A stretch of 64,000 nt of DNA, taken from assembly GCA_964576515.1 (NCBI GenBank), contig CAZNUW010000001.1:558001-622000 (forward strand), given 5' to 3'. Numbering within the stretch: the stretch's first letter is position 1; the number at the start of each line of letters is the position of its first letter. Positions 42,403 to 50,851 of the stretch are shown here, piece after piece. Position numbers and translations under genes: made by a program. The notes beneath the pieces are model-generated. The model was not told the origin of the DNA. It worked only from the letters and a program-made list of their open reading frames with translations, and made no database searches. The stretch comes from SHVO01 sp964576515 (GTDB lineage Bacteria > Pseudomonadota > Alphaproteobacteria > Rhodospirillales > Rhodospirillaceae).

Positions 42403-42517
42403 CGCATCCCCCAAAGCGCCGTGAAAGGCCAGGGCAGCTTAGCATCGCCACGAACGTTTGCAGCGGCCCGTTGGCGGTCTAAGGTGAGATTCCCGAGTCC
42501 GAGGTTCCCACCAGATC

Positions 42518-42997
42518 ATGACGACCGAGTCCGTCCGCGCGTTCCTGGCCGCGCACGCGCCAGACCTTTCCATCATCGAGTCTCACTTGAGCACGGCGAC
42601 GGTCGCCCTGGCCGCCATCGCGCATGGGGTCGCGCCGGGCCAGATCGCCAAGACGCTGTCCTTGAAGATCGGCGCGCATATGTTCCTGGTCGTCGCGCGC
42701 GGCGATCACCGCCTCGACAACAAGAAGGCCAAGGCCGCCTTCGGCGCGAAACCGCGCATGCTGTCGGCGGAGGAAGTGGTGGCCGCGACGGGCCATCCCG
42801 TCGGCGGCGTGTGTCCGTTCGGCCTCGCAACGCCGCTTCCCGTCTATTGTGACGTTTCACTGAAAGCGTTCGACGAGGTCTGGCCGGCGGCCGGCGCAAC
42901 CAACAACGCGGTACGCCTGACGCCCCAGCGCATGGCGGATCTTGTGAAGGCGACCTGGGTGGACGTCTGCGTCCCCCCGGATCAGGCAGAGTCTTAA
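42518..42997 (+). CDS. YbaK/EbsC-type aminoacyl-tRNA deacylase
   Basis: The 159-residue protein has the YbaK fold signatures: TVALAAIAHGVAPGQIAKTLSL with the conserved Lys, HMFLVVARGDHRLDNKKAK, VVAATGHPVGGVCPFGL and VYCDVSLKAFDEVWPAAG. Members hydrolyse mischarged tRNAs or related aminoacyl esters in the cytoplasm. Specificity (Cys-tRNAPro versus Ala-tRNAPro) is not evident. Confidence 0.88.
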   Translation: MTTESVRAFLAAHAPDLSIIESHLSTATVALAAIAHGVAPGQIAKTLSLKIGAHMFLVVARGDHRLDNKKAKAAFGAKPRMLSAEEVVAATGHPVGGVCPFGLATPLPVYCDVSLKAFDEVWPAAGATNNAVRLTPQRMADLVKATWVDVCVPPDQAES

Positions 42998-43048
42998 GCG
43001 CCGTTCCAGGGTATAGTGACGCCGTAACGCGGAAAGGATGGCCCCCTC

Positions 43049-43633
43049 ATGCCCCAGCGGTTTTCGCCCGGCGATACGGTTTATGGGAAGGATGGACGGT
43101 CCTACACGGTCGAGGCCGTGGACGGCGCGACCGTGTATTGCACCGCTTCAAACGGCGTGGAGACGGAGTTTCCCGCGCACGCGTTGTTCACCGCGCCGGA
43201 ATGGGACGCCGCCTCGTCGCAGACGAAACACAACAAGCGCGAGATCTCCTACCAGCGCCTCAAGCAATCGCGCCATTACGTTCCCGGCGCCGCGAAAGCC
43301 TCTCCGGCGGCCGAACAGACGATGGCCAAGATCAACCGCCTCTCGCCGTCGCTGCTCGACTTCACGGCATTTACCGCGGCGGCGCGTTTCCTGGCGGAGA
43401 ACAAGGAAGACGCGCTCATCGATCAACTTTCCATCATCAAGAGTCGCGCGGTCTTCGACGAAGCGCCCGTGGCTGTGCGCGTCCGTCTCATCGCGGACCT
43501 TCTTGGCGTCCAACCCGACGCCCTGACGAGCGCCGCCGGCCTGGGGGACAATCTTCTCAAAGCGATGATCGACAAGGGCCTCGCCGCGCATGAGTCCGCG
43601 TTCGAGGACTTCCAGGATCGCCCCCGAAAATAA
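43049..43633 (+). CDS. Hypothetical protein with N-terminal beta-barrel-like domain
   Basis: The 194-residue protein starts QRFSPGDTVYGKDGRSYTVEAVDGATVYC, which looks like a small SH3/KOW-like beta domain, followed by a helical C-terminal region (ARFLAENKEDALIDQLSIIKSRA). No signal peptide or catalytic motif is seen. The gene is 51 bp after the YbaK-type gene. I do not recognise the family. Confidence 0.65.
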   Translation: MPQRFSPGDTVYGKDGRSYTVEAVDGATVYCTASNGVETEFPAHALFTAPEWDAASSQTKHNKREISYQRLKQSRHYVPGAAKASPAAEQTMAKINRLSPSLLDFTAFTAAARFLAENKEDALIDQLSIIKSRAVFDEAPVAVRVRLIADLLGVQPDALTSAAGLGDNLLKAMIDKGLAAHESAFEDFQDRPRK

Positions 43634-43647
43634 CCCGGCGAAAATGC

Positions 43648-43908
43648 TCAGGCGAAAACGCCCGCGATCGATTTCCGGAATGCGCGGTCGCGCTTGAGAT
43701 GCCATTCGCGGCTCATGGCCGCGCTTTTGTCGGCGTGGCGCTCGGCATACAAAAGGAACCAAACCCGCCCGCGTGTCGAGCGCGCGCCGGTTCCATCGTT
43801 GTGGCGGGCCAGGCGCTGCGTGAGGTCCGTCGTCCAGCCGACGTAGGTGCGGTGGCCACCCTTCCCTTCGCTGCCGATCACATAAACGTAGCAGGCGCCG
43901 TCGGTCAT
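43648..43908 (-). CDS. Small GIY-YIG nuclease family protein (UvrC/YhbQ-like)
   Basis: The 86-residue protein is a single GIY-YIG domain: CYVYVIGSEGKGGHRTYVGWT holds the two Tyr motifs in split form, TDLTQRLARHNDG the conserved Arg/His, and SREWHLKRDRAFRKSI the Glu helix. A longer open frame upstream is an artefact overlapping the PepSY gene. Such proteins are found across proteobacteria; function is poorly known. Confidence 0.88.
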   Translation of the reverse strand: MTDGACYVYVIGSEGKGGHRTYVGWTTDLTQRLARHNDGTGARSTRGRVWFLLYAERHADKSAAMSREWHLKRDRAFRKSIAGVFA

Positions 43909-43991
43909 GACGGCGCCCGCGCGTTCATTTCGGAGGATCGCATCCGCCACATGCGCCGAGGGTAGCAGACCCCCGGCGCGGCGTGGAGACG

Positions 43992-45182
43992 CTACTGCGC
44001 CTGGACGCGCAGGCGGTTGCGGCGTTTCAACCACCACATGGAGATGCCGGTGACGACGAACAGCAGCGGCAGAAAGCCCGAGATGAAAACAAGCGTCCAC
44101 CACCACCAGCCGAGGCCGTTGCCGGCGTGGAATTGGCGCTGCCAGACAAGCCACTTGTCTTTCGTGGCGTAGTTCCCCTGCGGGTCGCGCAGTTCGATCA
44201 CGCTTTGCGTCCACTGGTCGAGGATGACGGAAGCCTGCGGCACACCGTTGTAGTCGCCCGCGCGCGAGAACTGGACGCGGTAGGGCTGATCGGGGCGCGG
44301 CGGGAACGTGATGCTGCGCACGATGCCGCCGGGCACGACATCGAGGGCGAGATCCACCGCGGCGTCGGCCGTCATGGGCTCCTGCCCTTCGACCGGCGTC
44401 ACAGCGATGGGGCGAGGCTGGCGCGCCTCGCGAACGGCGGGCGACGCATCCACCCAGGCATTGATCGCGGTGGGGAAGCAGAGATAGACGCCCGACACCG
44501 AGACCACGACGAAGACGAGCCATCCCCAGATACCCACCGCGCCGTGTATGTCGCGGTTGGTCTTGATAGCGCTTTTGCCGAAGGAAAAGGTGAACGCCTG
44601 TTTCCATTGCGTCTTGCGCGGCCACCACATCACCATCCCGGAGAGTCCCAGGAAGGTCATGAAAACGCCGAGCCAACCGACGATCTGACCGCCATACCCG
44701 CCGGGAATGAGCAGACGTCCGTGCAGGTCGTGCATGAGACGATCGAAGGACATGCCGCCCGAACGACCGGGCGCTTCCGCGCGTTCCGCGGAAAGATCCG
44801 ACAGATTGACGTTCACGCGCACCTGACCCGCGCCAGGGCGGCGCGGCCCGGCGGCCTCGCCGTCCGCGCTCGGCGCGGCGAACCGCACCACGGCGTTGGC
44901 GCCCGGCTTGCCCGGCGCGTCGTAGCCCGCAAGACGCGCCCCCTCGGGCGCATGGACCTGGGCCGCCTGAATGATCTCGGCGATAGGGCGCGTCGGCGCC
45001 GAGGCCGCGTCGAACCGTTCGGGCAGATGACCCACCATCTGCACGCTGCCGGAAATTCCAAGCAGCACGAACGGAATGGAGAAGATGATCCCCATCCAAA
45101 GATGGATGAGCGCCAGAACCTTCTTGATCGAGAAGTTCGCAACGCCGGAACGCGTCTGTGTCCCGGATGTGATTTCAGTCAT
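43992..45182 (-). CDS. PepSY-associated membrane protein (iron-regulated type)
   Basis: The 396-residue inner membrane protein has a first membrane helix (LIHLWMGIIFSIPFVLLGISG), PepSY periplasmic segments, central helices (WLGVFMTFLGLSGMVMWWPR, HGAVGIWGWLVFVVVSVSG) and a last helix near WWWTLVFISGFLPLLFVVTG. This matches PepSY_TM proteins often coupled to TonB receptors and proposed as ferric-siderophore reductases. It is divergent from tonB; the shared 555-bp gap contains Fur-like sequences. Confidence 0.88.
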   Translation of the reverse strand: MTEITSGTQTRSGVANFSIKKVLALIHLWMGIIFSIPFVLLGISGSVQMVGHLPERFDAASAPTRPIAEIIQAAQVHAPEGARLAGYDAPGKPGANAVVRFAAPSADGEAAGPRRPGAGQVRVNVNLSDLSAERAEAPGRSGGMSFDRLMHDLHGRLLIPGGYGGQIVGWLGVFMTFLGLSGMVMWWPRKTQWKQAFTFSFGKSAIKTNRDIHGAVGIWGWLVFVVVSVSGVYLCFPTAINAWVDASPAVREARQPRPIAVTPVEGQEPMTADAAVDLALDVVPGGIVRSITFPPRPDQPYRVQFSRAGDYNGVPQASVILDQWTQSVIELRDPQGNYATKDKWLVWQRQFHAGNGLGWWWWTLVFISGFLPLLFVVTGISMWWLKRRNRLRVQAQ

Positions 45183-45298
45183 GAGTGTTACCGCCGAATG
45201 CTAGGTCACGCAAAAAAACACGGCCCGCAGTCCACTCTGCTTTCCGTGTTCCGTTCGTCCTTATGTACCGCCAACTTGAAAAGCCAACGTGAAAAGAG

Positions 45299-45352
45299 TG
45301 AACGGCGGAGCTAACCCGTAAAGGAGGGAGACCAGGATAACTCCGCCGTTCA
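45299..45352. repeat. Long stem-loop in the PepSY-tonB intergenic region
   Basis: TGAACGGCGGAG (45299-45310) and CTCCGCCGTTCA (45341-45352) form a perfect 12-bp inverted repeat with a 30-nt loop containing AAAGGAGGGAG. It could be an mRNA leader or small-RNA structure. Other sequence in 45183-45737 shows no gene. Confidence 0.55.
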
Positions 45353-45515
45353 AAGGCCGCGGTGGCGGTTGTGGAGCGCGGCCCGAAGTTCTTTTGTCCT
45401 CAGAAGCGATCCCTGCGCACCGTCCTCGAACCGGCCAGTTGTGCTGCGGAAAGCATCGTTCGCGACATCGGAAAGGATTACGTCGTCAAAAATGAAAGTG
45501 AAAATCAATATCAAT

Positions 45516-45534
45516 GATAGTGATTATTAATTGC
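45516..45534. promoter_or_regulatory. Putative Fur-type box
   Basis: GATAGTGATTATTAATTGC resembles the hexamer arrangement of the 19-bp Fur box in its first two hexamers; the third is poor. Its AT-rich setting between the divergent PepSY and tonB genes supports iron regulation. Confidence 0.4.
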
Positions 45535-45658
45535 GATATTTGTGGGACGCAAGGGAAAAATCGCGCGATCACCGCTCGGCATGAAATTGTAACTATATGT
45601 TTTTAAATAATTTACATGCAGCCCAAGCGCCGAAAGGCGTGAAACAACACGCGTGACG

Positions 45659-45674
45659 TTGATTCTCAATTGCA
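45659..45674. promoter_or_regulatory. Putative Fur-type box near tonB
   Basis: TTGATTCTCAATTGCA resembles the 7-1-7 iron box half sites (TGAGAATCATTCTCA type) and lies about 65 bp upstream of the tonB start. Confidence 0.4.
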
Positions 45675-45737
45675 CTAAGAACTAAGGCTCGGGCGCGCGC
45701 CACATATCCTATCCGCATCCATTTGCTGCATTCGGCC

Positions 45738-46502
45738 ATGAAAAGCCTGACCTTCCGCGAACGATTGGGCGTGCCACTGGCCTCCGAGACCGGGCCGACC
45801 TCGTCCTTGAAGGCGTTCCTGCCCGCGGCGCGGCGGGAGTCGCAGTCAAACGGGCACAAGATTTTCGGCGGGCTGTTCGCCGTTTCGATCCAGGCAATTT
45901 TCCTGACCGGCCTCGCCTACGGCACGATGCAAGGCCTCAAGCCGGACGTTGAGAACCTAACGGTGGTCAACATCCTCGACGAAACGCCGGTGATGGAGGA
46001 GGAGCTTCCACCGCCGCCGCCGACGCTGGAAACGCCCGTGATCAATATGATCGCGCCGTTGGTGACGATCACACAACCGGAACCGCCGCCGCGGGCGCCG
46101 ACAGCGGTCGTGTCCGAAAAGCCGGCGCCGCCGCCACCGCCGCCGCGCGTGGGCGACGGCGAGCGTTTGCGCCTCATCGCCGATTTCCAGCGGTCGCTGC
46201 AGCGTCACCTGATCCGCCATATGCGTTACCCGGCGAAGGCGCGGGCGCAGAAGGAAGAAGGCGTCGTCTATGTGCGGGTGGCGATGAACCGCGCCGGGTA
46301 CGTCATTTCGGCCAAAATCCAGGACGCGTCCGATTTCCCGCTGCTGAACGAAGAAGCCATCGCTGTGGTTCAGCGGGCGCAGCCCCTGCCCCAGCCGCCC
46401 GTGGTGGTGCCGGGCGACCCTGTGGACCTCATCATCCCCGTGACGTTCTCGCTGCGCATGGGACGCGGCGGCCGTGGAGGACGGGGCGGCCGCGAAGATT
46501 AA
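45738..46502 (+). CDS. tonB: Energy transducer TonB
   Basis: The protein of about 254 residues has one membrane anchor (IFGGLFAVSIQAIFLTGLAYG), a Pro-rich periplasmic spacer (EELPPPPPTLETP, EKPAPPPPPP) and a C-terminal TonB domain with HMRYPAKARAQKEEGVVYVRVAM and the terminal strand. A Gly/Arg tail GRGGRGGRGG ends the protein, which is unusual. It energises the receptors; exbB and exbD are not nearby. An ATG five codons upstream (45723) is an alternative start. Confidence 0.9.
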   Translation: MKSLTFRERLGVPLASETGPTSSLKAFLPAARRESQSNGHKIFGGLFAVSIQAIFLTGLAYGTMQGLKPDVENLTVVNILDETPVMEEELPPPPPTLETPVINMIAPLVTITQPEPPPRAPTAVVSEKPAPPPPPPRVGDGERLRLIADFQRSLQRHLIRHMRYPAKARAQKEEGVVYVRVAMNRAGYVISAKIQDASDFPLLNEEAIAVVQRAQPLPQPPVVVPGDPVDLIIPVTFSLRMGRGGRGGRGGRED

Positions 46503-46508
46503 TCGCCC

Positions 46509-47345
46509 TTATTGCGGCTGCGGCTGATCCCACTCGCCAACCCAGACCTGATAAGCTTCGCCGCGCGCGGCGGTGGCGAGACGCTCGATCAGGGCGGGCT
46601 TCAATTCGGTCCCGCTTTTCAGCAAAAGTTTGCCGGACTTGTCGCGCAGGTCGCGCGCGAGGATCGCGCCCGCTTTCACATCGTTCAACAAGCACTCGCG
46701 TACATTCTTAAGCTCGGCGTCGCGAAAATATTGGGCGGCGGCCGCCGTCGCGTGCGCTCCATGAGACGCCCGCGGTTGCGCCGCGCCGTCCGCGCCGATC
46801 TGCTCGTTTTTTTTCACAACACGCGCCGGCCCGCCGATGCCCTTCGGCTTCTCGGGCTCGACCCGTGTGGGCGAAATCAGCGGGATCGCGGCATAGTGGC
46901 TGGGATCCTGCGGCGTCCAGGCGCGCTGCATCGCGCTGCCAATGGTCTTCGCAAGTTTTTCGATGGACAGGGGCGCCACCGCGAAACCGTTCACATCCAG
47001 CGCCTTTGCGGCTCTGACCGCAGCGGCGTCGGCCTTGCCGGTGAGGATCACGACCGGCATGCGCTGCGGTGTTCGCGGCAATTGCTTCGCGCGGATTTTG
47101 CGCAGGAGCTCAAGCCCGCCCTCGGGCGCGATATCCCAGTCGATGATGACGCAGTCGATAGCCTGTCCGAGGCGGTTCAAAAGCTGCACGGCCGTTTCGA
47201 CGCTGGACGCCTGCCTCACATCCTTCGCCCGGGCGCGCATCACCGCCGTATGGGCCATCTCGCGATAGAAGGGTTTATCGTCGACAACGAGAAAGACGGT
47301 TTTCGAGAAATCGACGTCTTGCGGCAACGGAGCGCCAACGGACAT
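46509..47345 (-). CDS. Response regulator with receiver domain and extra C-terminal region
   Basis: I start at ATG 47345 (MSVGAPLPQDVDFSKT). The 278-residue protein has an N-terminal receiver domain (about 15-140): VFLVVDDKPFYREM, phospho-acceptor Asp in CVIIDWDIAPEGG, PVVILTGKAD. A linker with basic residues leads to a C-terminal domain (ECLLNDVKAGAILARDLRDKSGKLLLKSGTEL) also seen in some HD-GYP-linked regulators. No kinase gene is adjacent. Confidence 0.82.
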   Translation of the reverse strand: MSVGAPLPQDVDFSKTVFLVVDDKPFYREMAHTAVMRARAKDVRQASSVETAVQLLNRLGQAIDCVIIDWDIAPEGGLELLRKIRAKQLPRTPQRMPVVILTGKADAAAVRAAKALDVNGFAVAPLSIEKLAKTIGSAMQRAWTPQDPSHYAAIPLISPTRVEPEKPKGIGGPARVVKKNEQIGADGAAQPRASHGAHATAAAAQYFRDAELKNVRECLLNDVKAGAILARDLRDKSGKLLLKSGTELKPALIERLATAARGEAYQVWVGEWDQPQPQ

Positions 47346-47471
47346 GGACCAACCTGTAATTCTTAAGAATCTGCGCCTATAACCGAAAGTAACACAGCGA
47401 TTGGTTGCGAGTCCAAATGGTATCATCGCGAACCGCGCGGGTGACGGCGGTTTCCTTCCGGGGCTAAGGTC

Positions 47472-48041
47472 TTGTCCTTCCTGAAAAAACTACTTCGTGG
47501 ATACAAAGACCGCGCCATCGGCCGCCTGCCGTCGCGCATCTTCCTGGAGATGGTGGCGATCCCGGCCCTGGCCGCCGCCGGGAAGCGCCGCATGCTGTTC
47601 GTCGGCACCCGGTCTTATAACCAAGCCCTTTACCGGCGCTGCCGGGCCGAAGGGATCAGCGTGTGGAGCGTCGATCTCGACCCAACGGCGGCGCCTCACG
47701 GCGCGCCCGCAGGCCACTTCGTCGGCAACATCTGCGATATCGGCGCGCTGGCGCACGGAATGCTGTTCGATGTGATCGTCTGCAACGGCGTCCTGGGATG
47801 GGGCCTGGACGACCCGGCGGACGCCGTGCGGGCCTTCACGGCCATGAAGACCGTCGGCGCGCCCGGCGCCCTCGTCCTGGTCGGATGGAACCCGGGGCGT
47901 ACCAGTGGAGCCGAGGTCGCCGCGATCCAGCCGCTGCTGACGCGCACGGCGCTCGGCCCGATCCCCGAGGAGATCGAGTTCCCGCCCCTGGGCCGCGCGC
48001 AACGCCATCCGCATCGCTACGAACTCTTCGCCCTCGCCTGA
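47472..48041 (+). CDS. SAM-dependent methyltransferase-like protein
   Basis: The 189-residue protein starts at TTG 47472 (no ATG nearby). It has a Rossmann-like motif RRMLFVGTRSYNQALY, the acidic loop SVDLDPTAA, and FDVIVCNGVLGWGLDDP, the layout of class I methyltransferases. The next gene starts 5 bp after its stop. The gene group (this, a propeller-type sugar-transfer protein and a GT4 glycosyltransferase) suggests surface glycan modification. Confidence 0.65.
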   Translation: MSFLKKLLRGYKDRAIGRLPSRIFLEMVAIPALAAAGKRRMLFVGTRSYNQALYRRCRAEGISVWSVDLDPTAAPHGAPAGHFVGNICDIGALAHGMLFDVIVCNGVLGWGLDDPADAVRAFTAMKTVGAPGALVLVGWNPGRTSGAEVAAIQPLLTRTALGPIPEEIEFPPLGRAQRHPHRYELFALA

Positions 48042-48046
48042 CCCGC

Positions 48047-48925
48047 ATGCCGATCAAGAAGGACATCTGGAGAATCGGCGCGATCCGCGCTCCATTGCGT
48101 GACGTGATCCAAGCGGGCCTCTCCGGGCGCGCCGTCACGTGGCTTCAGGAGATGCCCGCGCTGACATTCCTGGCCGATCCGTTCGGGTTATGGCGCGACG
48201 GTCACCTTTATGTATTCGCCGAGGCTTACGACTACCGCGACCGGCACGGATTCATCGAGGCCCTGACGTTCGACGCCGCGTTTACCCTGCTGGACCGGCG
48301 TACAGTCCTCAAGGAACCCTGGCATCTGTCGTATCCGTTCATCGCCGAAGCGGACGGCGAGATTTACATGCTGCCGGAGGCGTTCCGGTCAGGCGGCGTC
48401 ACGCTGTACCGCGCGCGCGCGTTTCCGCATCACTGGGAGCCCGTGCGGACGATCACGCTGGATCACGCGCCGATCGACGCGACGCCCGTGTTCCATCAGG
48501 GCCTCTGGTGGATGTTTTACACCCCGGCGACCACCCGCGCGGCCAAAGTCAGCGACCTGCATGTCGCTTACGCCCCCCGTCTCGATGGCCCGTGGACGCC
48601 GCACCCCATGAATCCTGTGCGCCGCGATCCGTCGTGCAGCCGACCGGGTGGAACCCCGCTCGTGATCGACGGCGCGCTTGTGGTTCCCATGCAGGACTGC
48701 CGCGGTACCTATGGCGGCGCGATGCGTCCCCTCAAGGTGACGGTTCTGACGCCGACGACCTTCGAGGCCGCGCCCGGCGACGTCTTGAAGGCCGACGGTG
48801 AGGATGGATTCCACACGCTCGCGGGGGCCGGCGACATCACCTTGATCGACGTGAAGCGATTTCACGTCTCGCCAGCGTCGCTGGCTTTAGACATACGCCA
48901 CGTTCTCCGCAAAGCTTTCCGCTAG
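48047..48925 (+). CDS. Beta-propeller glycan-related protein (GIPC transferase N-domain-like)
   Basis: The 292-residue protein resembles proteins whose fold is a five-bladed propeller and which are annotated as similar to the N-terminal domain of glucosamine inositolphosphorylceramide transferase: FLADPFGLWRDGHLYVFAEAYDY, HLSYPFIAEADGEIYMLPEA, WWMFYTP and GPWTPHPMNPV. These are common in bacterial capsule or LPS loci. Its 3' end overlaps the convergent GT4 gene by 39 bp. Confidence 0.68.
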   Translation: MPIKKDIWRIGAIRAPLRDVIQAGLSGRAVTWLQEMPALTFLADPFGLWRDGHLYVFAEAYDYRDRHGFIEALTFDAAFTLLDRRTVLKEPWHLSYPFIAEADGEIYMLPEAFRSGGVTLYRARAFPHHWEPVRTITLDHAPIDATPVFHQGLWWMFYTPATTRAAKVSDLHVAYAPRLDGPWTPHPMNPVRRDPSCSRPGGTPLVIDGALVVPMQDCRGTYGGAMRPLKVTVLTPTTFEAAPGDVLKADGEDGFHTLAGAGDITLIDVKRFHVSPASLALDIRHVLRKAFR

Positions 48926-50065
48926 CGCCGCGCCCGTTTTGCGGGCGCGGTGAACCCGATCGAAGGTCTCAAGATGCGCATCGGCGATGGGACCGATGCG
49001 ATACGCCTCGACGGCGGCGGCGAGAAGACGTGGATCCGGCGCCGGGTGCGCCAGCGCCAGATCCAACGCGGCCCCCATGGCGACAGGATCGCCGATCGGG
49101 GACACGTGACAGCCCGGCAGACCGATGAGGAGGTCGTTGATTGCAGGGGTGCAATCCGTGCTCACCACCGGGCGTCCCGTCGCGAGAGCTTCGACGAGCA
49201 CGGCGCCGAATCCCTCGTAGTAAGAAGACATCAAAAGCACGCGCGCTTTCGCGAGCCACGGCGCGATATCCGGAACGTACCCCGCGAAGGTGACACGCCC
49301 GGCGACACCGAGGTCCGCCGCGAGCCCCGCAAGGCGCGGCGCAAGCGGCCCGTCGCCGAGGAAGACGAGATGCGCGGTCTTGTCCGCAAGGCGCGCGAAG
49401 GCGTGGAGCGCGACATCGAAGCCTTTTTCCTTCACAAGACGGCCCGCCGCGACAATCAGATTGCCCGAGGCGCGCGTCAGGCCGTGCGGCGCGGCCACAT
49501 CGTCGAGGACGGGAAGCCGGATGTATTGCGTGACCTGCCGGCCGATGACACGATCGGCATGCGCGACGACCGTCGGCGACAAGGCGATCGCCGCATCGAC
49601 GTCGCGCAGACGATGACGGGTCAGAATGTTGTAGACGAATTGCTCGACCGCTCCGCGGCCGTGCCGGTAAAGCGGCGTACTGATCTGCGTGACGATGGCG
49701 GGCGCGACATCGCGTTGCAGATGATGCAACTGCGTCAACACGGGCCAGTGATAGTTTCCCGGCACGAAGAGGACATCGACGGGACGCCGTTCCAGAAAAC
49801 CGCACAGAGCGCGGCCAAAACGCCGCCGGGAGCCGGACGCGCGCGGGATCGCGGGCGCGCATGCGACCACCTCCACCTCCCGCCCAATCATCCCCGCGAG
49901 CGGGCCGCGCACAGCGCCGCAGAAAGCGACGACCTTGCGGCCGCGCGTCGCCCAATGGTTCATCAAGCGGATCGCGATACGCTCAGACCCGCCCAGCGGA
50001 AAATCGTGGAATATGACCCCGATTTGCGTCGCTTTTCGCTGCATCAAGCCCCCCAACTTCCGCAT
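48887..50065 (-). CDS. Glycosyltransferase family 4
   Basis: The 392-residue GT-B enzyme has the acceptor-domain start IGVIFHDFPLGGSERIAIRLM and the nucleotide-sugar domain: VAAGRLVKEKGFDVALHAFARL, VFLGDGPLAPRL and the E-x7-E motif in SSYYEGFGAVLVEALATGRPVVSTD. It transfers a sugar from a nucleotide donor in the cytoplasm, probably for a surface polysaccharide. A second Met at residue 8 (50044) is an alternative start. Confidence 0.9.
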   Translation of the reverse strand: MRKLGGLMQRKATQIGVIFHDFPLGGSERIAIRLMNHWATRGRKVVAFCGAVRGPLAGMIGREVEVVACAPAIPRASGSRRRFGRALCGFLERRPVDVLFVPGNYHWPVLTQLHHLQRDVAPAIVTQISTPLYRHGRGAVEQFVYNILTRHRLRDVDAAIALSPTVVAHADRVIGRQVTQYIRLPVLDDVAAPHGLTRASGNLIVAAGRLVKEKGFDVALHAFARLADKTAHLVFLGDGPLAPRLAGLAADLGVAGRVTFAGYVPDIAPWLAKARVLLMSSYYEGFGAVLVEALATGRPVVSTDCTPAINDLLIGLPGCHVSPIGDPVAMGAALDLALAHPAPDPRLLAAAVEAYRIGPIADAHLETFDRVHRARKTGAALAESFAENVAYV

Positions 50066-50270
50066 TTAGGCCGGTTTTCCCGGTCTCGGCGCCGGCGGCT
50101 CCCCAGCCGCCCGCGCCGCTTGTTTGCGCATATGGAAGATGACGCCGCCGCGTCCGACCCCTCCACCGGGCGGGCTTTGCTTGGTTTGGCCGAAGAATCG
50201 CGATAAATCAGCGGCTTCGGTGGGGAGGGCGTTCGTGGGGGACGCCCCGCAGGGCAAGGTTTGAACGCAC

Positions 50271-50812
50271 GTGAGCGACGCCGCGCTTGGCGTTTTGATG
50301 TCGGAGTACCTTGCCATGCGCGAGGTGCTTCTGCGTTTCCTGACCGCGCGGCTGGGCGACGCGGCGGCGGCGGACGACCTGTATCAGGAACTGTTCGTAC
50401 GTTTGCGCGGCGGCGGCTTGCCCGCCGATCTCAGCAATCCCAAGGGCTATCTGTTCCGCATGGCCTACAACCTGGCCAATGAAACCACCCGCGCCAAACG
50501 CCGCCAGGCAGCGCGCGAGGCGGATTGGACAGACGCCACAACGCACAAGGTCGGCGCCGAGACGGTCACGGACGCGGCGGCGGCCGACGATGCTTGGCGG
50601 TAAAGCAGCGCCTGGAAACGGTCATGAAGGCCCTGGATGGGCTTCCGGCCAAGAGCCGGGAGGTCTTCCTCCTGTGCCGGGTGCAGGGGTTGAGCCACCG
50701 GGATGCCGCGGGTGTGATGAAAATCTCGACCAAGACCATCGAAAAACACATGACGGCGGCGTTGAAACACCTCAGTTTAGTTCTACGGCCTCAAGAGAGG
50801 GAGCGGCACTAG
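50271..50812 (+). pseudogene. fecI: FecI-like ECF sigma factor, frameshifted
   Basis: Sigma region 2 (residues about 15-75: LLRFLTARLGDAAAADDLYQ and NPKGYLFRMAYNLAN) is in the frame starting GTG 50271, which stops at 50601-50603. Region 4 (KALDGLPAKSREVFLLCRVQ, HRDAAGVMKISTKTIEKHM) continues in the -1 frame to 50812. A single missing base near 50596-50600 (a GG run before TAAAG) would restore one ORF through DDAWR-VKQRLE. It is followed by fecR and a TonB receptor, so it is the third part of a FecIRA unit. It may be a mutation, an assembly error or translational frameshifting. Confidence 0.8.
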
Positions 50813-50851
50813 CCGCGGCATCTACATGATGAAGACCTTAAGAGGTGACCG

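Noticed and set aside
43909..45099. Upstream extension of the small GIY-YIG gene
   Set aside because: The extension overlaps the well-supported PepSY gene and has shadow-type composition.
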